From positions 1 to 21,039 of the forward strand of contig JAJYOH010000035.1 in assembly GCA_021796315.1 (NCBI GenBank): a stretch of DNA of 21,039 nt. The letters run 5' to 3'. The notes beneath the pieces are model-generated. The model saw nothing but the letters and a program-made list of their open reading frames with translations, did no database searches and was not told the origin of the DNA. The first letter of the stretch is position 1, and every line of letters starts with the position of its first letter. This document shows positions 15,072 through 21,039 of the stretch, piece after piece. Origin of the DNA: Chloroflexota bacterium (GTDB lineage: Bacteria > Chloroflexota > Anaerolineae > Anaerolineales > Villigracilaceae). Both the position numbers and the translations under genes were made by a program.

Positions 15072-15100
15072 TTGTCTTTTTTGGGACTCTGTGCTAAATT
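15072..15100 (+). promoter_or_regulatory. Promoter of the lipoprotein / membrane protein operon
   Basis: TTGTCT (15072-15077) and TAAATT (15095-15100) are separated by 17 bp, with a TGC extension before the -10. Transcription would start near 15107, about 65 nt before the lipoprotein ATG. Confidence 0.6.
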
Positions 15101-15172
15101 AGAGAACATTAATGTAAGCTGTTTCAGTTAATCGTTCTCAATTGGGTGACAGTAAGGAGATTGAGTAACAAC

Positions 15173-16261
15173 ATGGAAACAATGCGAACAAGGGTTCGGA
15201 AGTCAACCGGCGTAAAGGCTGCTCTCATTTTGTCTATTTTAGTATTACTTATATTGGGGGCTTGTCAGCCTACAAATCAACCACCACCATATGTAACTTG
15301 GACGCCTTCCCCATCAGTAACCCCTTCACCAACACCGCGCATTTGTCCCCCTGATCAAAAAATCGCATCAGCAAATGAACTAAAGTTGCATACAGCTTTT
15401 ATTGCTATATTGTTTGATCAAGACTCCGTCAAGAGTAATACAATGAAATATCTAGATGGGCGGACGACAGGCGATGCATTTGCATTTATCAAAGATGTCT
15501 TACCAGAGTTGTTGGGGCCAGGAGATCAGTATTCGATATTTCGATTAGGTTACAGAAGCTATGAAGCGGCCAGAGTAGATAGATACAGCTCAAAGATTAT
15601 GGAGTCGCCTCAAATTGGGGCTACTCCAGCGCCTTATGCCATTTTGCCTTCAATTACACCCCCAATTATATATACTGATGAAGCTGTATTGCAAAAAATA
15701 AAAGATGAGAATGCATATAAAACTGCTGTTGCTGAACAACAAGCAACTGCCACCCAGCAGGATTTTGAATATCACTGCAACATAGCTGCCTTTGATAATA
15801 TGTTTGCGGCAACAGCAACAATGTGGAGTGTCACGCAGACAGCAGTTTCAACAGAAATCTCATCCAAACTTGATGAAGCTTCCACGCCACCTGCTGTTGC
15901 CTTGCAAACACCTTTTGCAGACACCGTGTATGAGGGGCTGTCGGAAGCAACTGTCGACTTTGAAGCTCAATGTAGTCACTACGATAAATGTGCCTTGCTT
16001 ATTATTGACGACTTATATGATTGGCGTAATACAACCCCTGATCACAAAATTCCCGATTTACATATTAATCTCAAAAACGTAGAAATAATTTCAATAATGC
16101 CAAATTGTACAGATATATATCAACCTAGTTGTAAAAATACGCAGAATCTTTGGACAGATGAGCTAAAAGGTTTTGGCGCCAAAAGTGTGGAATATGTTAA
16201 CGGAAATGGTAACGAAAATAGTCTTGAAGAATATCTAATAGAAACAATAGGAGGCAGATAA
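15173..16261 (+). CDS. Secreted lipoprotein with degenerate von Willebrand A-like domain
   Basis: 362 residues from ATG 15173, with AAGGAG (15154-15159) 13 bp upstream. A basic start and hydrophobic core end in lipobox LGAC with Cys31, followed by a Pro/Ser/Thr-rich tether (about residues 32-60). After this, TAFIAILFDQDSVKSNTMKY resembles the first strand and metal-site region of a vWA domain, although the usual DxSxS is changed. The C-terminal half contains CALLIIDDLYDW and VEIISIMPNC...WTDELKGFGAKSV, like the later strands of a vWA fold. A long insert with an Ala/Thr/Gln-rich helix lies between (about 190-225). It is very AT-rich compared with secA or dnaE. It is followed after 1 bp by a membrane protein, so the two are probably one operon. 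The function is unknown; it may display a binding domain at the cell surface. Confidence 0.65.
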   Translation: METMRTRVRKSTGVKAALILSILVLLILGACQPTNQPPPYVTWTPSPSVTPSPTPRICPPDQKIASANELKLHTAFIAILFDQDSVKSNTMKYLDGRTTGDAFAFIKDVLPELLGPGDQYSIFRLGYRSYEAARVDRYSSKIMESPQIGATPAPYAILPSITPPIIYTDEAVLQKIKDENAYKTAVAEQQATATQQDFEYHCNIAAFDNMFAATATMWSVTQTAVSTEISSKLDEASTPPAVALQTPFADTVYEGLSEATVDFEAQCSHYDKCALLIIDDLYDWRNTTPDHKIPDLHINLKNVEIISIMPNCTDIYQPSCKNTQNLWTDELKGFGAKSVEYVNGNGNENSLEEYLIETIGGR

Positions 16262-16262
16262 A

Positions 16263-17264
16263 ATGAATGCTATAGGTCAAATCGTATACAATCTTCTCAA
16301 CTCGCAAGTCTTTTGGGTACTGCTTCTCGTTTGGGCCTTTATTTGTATCGCATGGGTGGAAAGATGGAAACCTTTGTTTGAACGATTGGGGAAATTATTT
16401 TTGAAGCCTGTAATATTTAAGCCGGCCTCTATATCTGATGATATCCCATTTTATCCACGGAGTTTTATGGAGGAAAGTGCCAATGGCCTCCGGGACACTT
16501 TAAGAAAACCCTTTGCGGATATTATCAAAGTGTTTTCTGGTTGGATTTCTAATCAATATCGACTTGTATATGATAAAGACCATCCATTCAGAACACTAGG
16601 TCATCTCCTTTTTTTTGGAAGCTTTTTGTTTTTTGTCCTTGCTGATGCAATTGCGGTTGCTAATACACTTCAAGTATTGGGCTATTGGTCTGGTACTATG
16701 CCGCCAATATTGGCAAGGTTTGACCTTGCGGTTTTTGGCGGATCTCTATTAGCATTAATAATTGGTATAGTTCATGTTTCTGAGATCCAGAGTGCCGACA
16801 GTGAATTTTCTCGTTGGTCAGAAAGAGACACTCGAACCAAAGCTTTGGCAAGGGCATTTTCCTTTCTTGTTGCATTGCTATCTCTCATAACCTTGATTGC
16901 TTGGGCCCTCTTTAGGCTTATTGAGCTGGGAAAATTGCAGTCGAATCCAATTTTGGACACCATACTTAATTGGATCTTGTTTGGTTTAGTGCCCATTAAT
17001 AGCGCATTAGGAGCAGCCATTACTTTTTCTGAAGCGATGATAGGATTTGTGGTCGCAGGTGTATTAATTGAGTGGATACTGATTGGAATTTTGTATTTGA
17101 TTGATTATGCCGTAACGATTCTGGGAACTATACTTCCGTTTGTTTTTGATTTAGTATACAGGCTTGTATACATTGTTGTCGATATACTTCAGTGGTTTAT
17201 AACAACACCTGTTCAGCTAGTTATGTTGCCTTTCAGGTTGATTGCTAAGACTTTTAGTAATTAG
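16263..17264 (+). CDS. Multi-span membrane protein of unknown function
   Basis: 333 residues; ATG lies 1 bp after the lipoprotein stop and the preceding AGGAGGC is its ribosome binding site. One membrane helix is at residues 14-32 (VFWVLLLVWAFICIAWVERW). A soluble region of about 85 residues follows, and then about five helices (LLFFGSFLFFVLADAIAVA, LAVFGGSLLALIIGIVHV, AFSFLVALLSLITLIAWALF, and two to three near the C-terminus up to LVYIVVDIL). I recognise no catalytic motif or family. It has the same low GC as the lipoprotein gene and presumably works with it at the membrane. Confidence 0.65.
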   Translation: MNAIGQIVYNLLNSQVFWVLLLVWAFICIAWVERWKPLFERLGKLFLKPVIFKPASISDDIPFYPRSFMEESANGLRDTLRKPFADIIKVFSGWISNQYRLVYDKDHPFRTLGHLLFFGSFLFFVLADAIAVANTLQVLGYWSGTMPPILARFDLAVFGGSLLALIIGIVHVSEIQSADSEFSRWSERDTRTKALARAFSFLVALLSLITLIAWALFRLIELGKLQSNPILDTILNWILFGLVPINSALGAAITFSEAMIGFVVAGVLIEWILIGILYLIDYAVTILGTILPFVFDLVYRLVYIVVDILQWFITTPVQLVMLPFRLIAKTFSN

Positions 17265-17268
17265 ACTC

Positions 17269-17544
17269 TATGGTCATTCTAATTTTGCGGCGCAGACGAA
17301 TTTAGGTTCTCAGCTAAAAATATTGGAGTTTTATAGTGGGTCATTTTGGTGTGATAACGCGTCAATTGTTGTAAAGTCAGGTGACAGTTTGGATTTCTCG
17401 GATATGTGCGGTCCGGGGTCGAGTGGATACATGTTGCCTATCGTAGTGAATTTGGGAAATAAGCAAATCACTGAAGTGGTTGTTTCTGCCAATGGAATTT
17501 CGAGCATTACAGATGCTAAATGGAGAATACCCATTTTCCATTAA
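17269..17544 (+). pseudogene. Possible small or remnant coding region after the membrane protein
   Basis: A frame open from within the membrane protein gene to TAA 17544 encodes about 92 residues with protein-like composition (NLGSQLKILEFYSGSFWCDN, GYMLPIVVNLGNKQITEVVV, alternating hydrophobic residues as in a beta-rich domain). There is no good start codon or ribosome binding site after 17264; the only upstream start is a TTG at 17242 inside the previous gene. It may be the 3' remnant of a decayed gene. Nothing else is seen between 17545 and 17648. Confidence 0.3.
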
Positions 17545-17648
17545 AGAGTAACTTTAGTATAAAGGGTCCTCGGGATCGACACTAACTATTACGAGATCAA
17601 TATGCTCGAAAAGCGGATCGCCAAAATCATTTGACACTGATAAAAACA

Positions 17649-17683
17649 AAAAACGCAGGCCAAATTTTCAGGCCTGCGTTTTT
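17649..17683. terminator. Bidirectional rho-independent terminator
   Basis: AAAAACGCAGGCC (17649-17661) and GGCCTGCGTTTTT (17671-17683) form a perfect 13-bp stem with a 9-nt loop and T-runs on both strands. It serves the minus-strand response regulator gene, which stops at 17730, and any plus-strand transcript from the lipoprotein operon. Confidence 0.9.
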
Positions 17684-17729
17684 CGTTTTCGAATATTTTG
17701 GATATCCACTGATAAAGGAAAACTTTGTT

Positions 17730-18755
17730 TCAGCGTGATGTGATGAGATCGAGCTGCGATGCGCTTGCGTCAATATTTTTGACAAGCAATCCGCTTCTGC
17801 GCATCGGTCGGTTTGTCACCCGTTCGGCGCCAGCCAGTGAGATCATCTCAGACATCATGCTGATGTCGTAGGCATTATTCAATGTGTCCCGTGCGTAGAA
17901 TTTGCATTCTCGTCCACCTTCTGACTTCGCCAGGGCGAGAGCGGCATTCGCATCCTGTAGAATTTCTTCCACATTGACATATCCGGCGTGGCATAGAATG
18001 ATCCCAATATCCACCTGTGACTGAAGCCCTTTTTCCTGCAAATATTTTCTCAGGCGATCCTGAATGCGATTCCCGATCACGATTGGAATATCCCAGTGGG
18101 CAACATCTTCAACCATGATCGCAAATTTTGCGCCGTCAAAACGAGCAATGGTGTCGATAGGCCGCAGGGTGCTCTTCAATATTTTGGCCGTTTCCTGAAG
18201 CAGGGTTTTGGAAAATTCCATGCCTCTTTCCAGTTCGATGGCCTGGAATTGATCGAGGTCGATCAGGAGCATGGTGAAATGACTTAGGTCGATTTGTTTC
18301 AAACGCGCCAATCCATAGTCCATCCGGCTGATGAAGAAGGAACGGTTATAGCAGCCGGTTTTTTCGTCGATGGGAGATTCGTGGATGGCTTTTTCGGTTG
18401 GCCGCAAACGCTGCACCAGTCCGCTCAGTTGCTCAATGTTGACCGGCTTGAGCAGAACCAGGTCCGGTTCGTCAGGCAGGCTTTGTGCGATATGGGCGTG
18501 CCCTGTGATCACAACAATTTTGGTGTCGGCCAAACGGGTGTCCGAGCGGATGAAGTGAAGGATCTCGGTACCGGAAACGACCGGCAGGGTCAAGTCCAGT
18601 AGAACGATATCCGGCTTGGACTCTTTTAGCCGCTCGATTGCCGTTTTGCCATGCAGGATGATCTCAGTACGGTACCCGGCTATATCGAGGACGTGACGGA
18701 AGAGGGCCACGATATCACGGTCATCGTCGATAATTAGAGCATATGGCTTATCCAT
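17730..18755 (-). CDS. Response regulator with degenerate GGDEF domain
   Basis: 341 residues. The receiver domain (1-118) has D10-D12 (LIIDDDRD), phospho-acceptor Asp54 (DIVLLDLTLPVVSG), Thr84 (VVITGHA) and Lys103 (LLKPVN), so it should be phosphorylatable. Residues about 128-300 form a GGDEF-type domain: TGCYNRSFFISRM replaces the usual TGL.NR, and the substrate loop LIDLDQFQAIEL is kept. The signature itself is RFDGAKF (205-211) instead of RYGGDEF. Loss of the second Gly and of both acidic residues argues against diguanylate cyclase activity. It may bind GTP or c-di-GMP or only mediate contacts. No kinase is adjacent. AAGG precedes the ATG by about 10 bp. Confidence 0.85.
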   Translation of the reverse strand: MDKPYALIIDDDRDIVALFRHVLDIAGYRTEIILHGKTAIERLKESKPDIVLLDLTLPVVSGTEILHFIRSDTRLADTKIVVITGHAHIAQSLPDEPDLVLLKPVNIEQLSGLVQRLRPTEKAIHESPIDEKTGCYNRSFFISRMDYGLARLKQIDLSHFTMLLIDLDQFQAIELERGMEFSKTLLQETAKILKSTLRPIDTIARFDGAKFAIMVEDVAHWDIPIVIGNRIQDRLRKYLQEKGLQSQVDIGIILCHAGYVNVEEILQDANAALALAKSEGGRECKFYARDTLNNAYDISMMSEMISLAGAERVTNRPMRRSGLLVKNIDASASQLDLITSR

Positions 18756-18826
18756 GGTCTGGCGCCTTATCTCTCTCTGAAAATATTTACTTTGGCTGCG
18801 AAGGGGACTTTATTGCTGCTGATATA

Positions 18827-18854
18827 ATTTTATCATTAATACGAGAGGATACAA
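18827..18854 (-). promoter_or_regulatory. Promoter of the REC-GGDEF gene
   Basis: On the minus strand, TTGTAT (18854-18849) and TAAAAT (18832-18827) are separated by 16 bp, about 65 nt upstream of the gene's ATG. Confidence 0.5.
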
Positions 18855-18911
18855 CTGGTTAAATAATTTTTGGAAAGCTGATAGCAAAGGCATTTTTTCA
18901 TCTTGTGCTGG

Positions 18912-19066
18912 AAATTTGGGTTAATAAAGTTCTGATAGGGGGGCACTCAAAGGTTGTTGGTAAATAGGCTCAAGCCGCCGTCCTCGGCGGCGCTTTGCGA
19001 GTAAATCCTGCGCCGAGGACGGCGCAGGGAGCAAACTCAAATTTGGGTTAATAAAGTTCTGATAGG
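18912..19066. repeat. 28-bp direct repeats flanking a GC-rich palindromic element
   Basis: An identical 28-bp sequence (starts AAATTTGGGTTAATAAAG) occurs at 18912-18939 and 19039-19066. Between them lies a 99-bp segment with a perfect 14-bp inverted repeat, CGCCGTCCTCGGCG (18977-18990) and CGCCGAGGACGGCG (19011-19024). The left arm region is identical over 19 bp to 1441-1459 in dnaE. The structure looks like a palindromic element inserted with, or next to, duplication of its flank. Confidence 0.75.
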
Positions 19067-19073
19067 CATCAAA

Positions 19074-19102
19074 TTCCCGTCCATTCTGTCTCATGCTATA
19101 AT
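19074..19102 (+). promoter_or_regulatory. secA promoter with extended -10
   Basis: TGCTATAAT (19094-19102) is a consensus -10 with TGn extension. A weak -35, TTCCCG (19074-19079), is 17 bp upstream. The start of transcription would be near 19109, giving a leader of about 195 nt before the secA ATG. Confidence 0.6.
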
Positions 19103-19136
19103 CCCACCCCGAAAGCAAAAAATCCTTTAGAAATTT

Positions 19137-19190
19137 GCCTGCCCTTAGTTCTTTGAGGGCTTGTCCTGCCTGCCCTTCGTTCTTTGAGGG
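19137..19190. repeat. Tandem 31-bp-period repeat in secA leader
   Basis: GCCTGCCCTTAGTTCTTTGA followed by GGG (19137-19159) is repeated with one change at 19168-19190. A partial CTTTCAGGGCCTG follows at about 19196. Each unit contains CCCT...GAGGG, so the leader RNA could form alternative small hairpins. Confidence 0.65.
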
Positions 19191-19304
19191 TGTTCTTTCA
19201 GGGCCTGCGCTGCACTCCTTCAGCGGTTTTCCTGGGGTCGGCGTTTTCGAGGATGCCTTCAATCAGCGTACTATCAAAAAAAACAGTTCCACGAAAGTGA
19301 TTAC

Positions 19305-21039
<1,735 letters not shown>

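Noticed and set aside
14873..15109. 78-residue minus-strand ORF
   Set aside because: It consists mostly of the palindromic repeats read through, has no ribosome binding site and no recognisable domain.
18912..19066. Insertion sequence
   Set aside because: The bracketed segment is only 99 bp, encodes no transposase and lacks terminal inverted repeats at its edges.

Overview
The window reads as a piece of chromosome from a Gram-negative-like or monoderm environmental bacterium with about 50-55% GC. I infer a Chloroflexota/Anaerolineae-type genome from the style of DnaE and SecA and from the many short palindromic repeats, some of them lying in frame inside genes. No rRNA or other taxonomic marker is present, so this assignment is an inference. 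Both window ends cut genes: dnaE (minus strand, 3' end missing) on the left and secA (plus strand, 3' end missing) on the right.

Layout, left to right: dnaE (3936 to 1, minus) with an unusual 8-bp-period dyad in its leader; a GT-C type membrane glycosyltransferase (minus) ending at a strong terminator; divergently, one 832-residue reading frame that joins a lipoprotein domain, a LivH-like permease and a LivM-like permease; then a regulatory cluster between about 8.35 and 14.0 kb; then an HU/IHF-like gene, a patch of alternating palindromic repeats, an AT-rich pair encoding a lipoprotein and a multi-span membrane protein, a REC-GGDEF response regulator with a degenerate signature (minus), a repeat-rich intergenic region, and secA.

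The most interesting part is 9.6-14.0 kb. It contains all four components of a ComQXPA-type peptide quorum-sensing system. They are a 754-residue multi-span HisKA_3 histidine kinase with an N-terminal PDZ-like extracytoplasmic region (ComP-like), a 48-residue gene absent from a usual long-ORF list whose product ends in SGLGWQPW (ComX-like prepheromone), an isoprenyl diphosphate synthase homologue with both Asp-rich motifs (ComQ-like), and a NarL/LuxR-type response regulator (ComA-like). The order is rearranged relative to Bacillus: comP points left, comX and comQ point right, and comA converges on comQ with a 35-bp overlap. A 10-bp-stem hairpin and a 120-bp inverted-repeat element separate comX from comQ. 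Downstream of comP lies an XRE-type helix-turn-helix protein fused to a membrane domain, a possible extra output or modulator. The working model is that ComQ prenylates a Trp in the ComX-like peptide, the exported peptide is sensed by the ComP-like kinase, and the ComA-like regulator changes transcription. To my knowledge such loci are described mainly in Bacillota, so a copy in this background would be notable.

A second theme is palindromic repeats inside genes. An exactly 84-bp (28-codon) element sits in frame near the start of secA, related elements sit in the C-terminal linker of dnaE, and another repeat type lies exactly at the LivH/LivM junction of the fused transporter.
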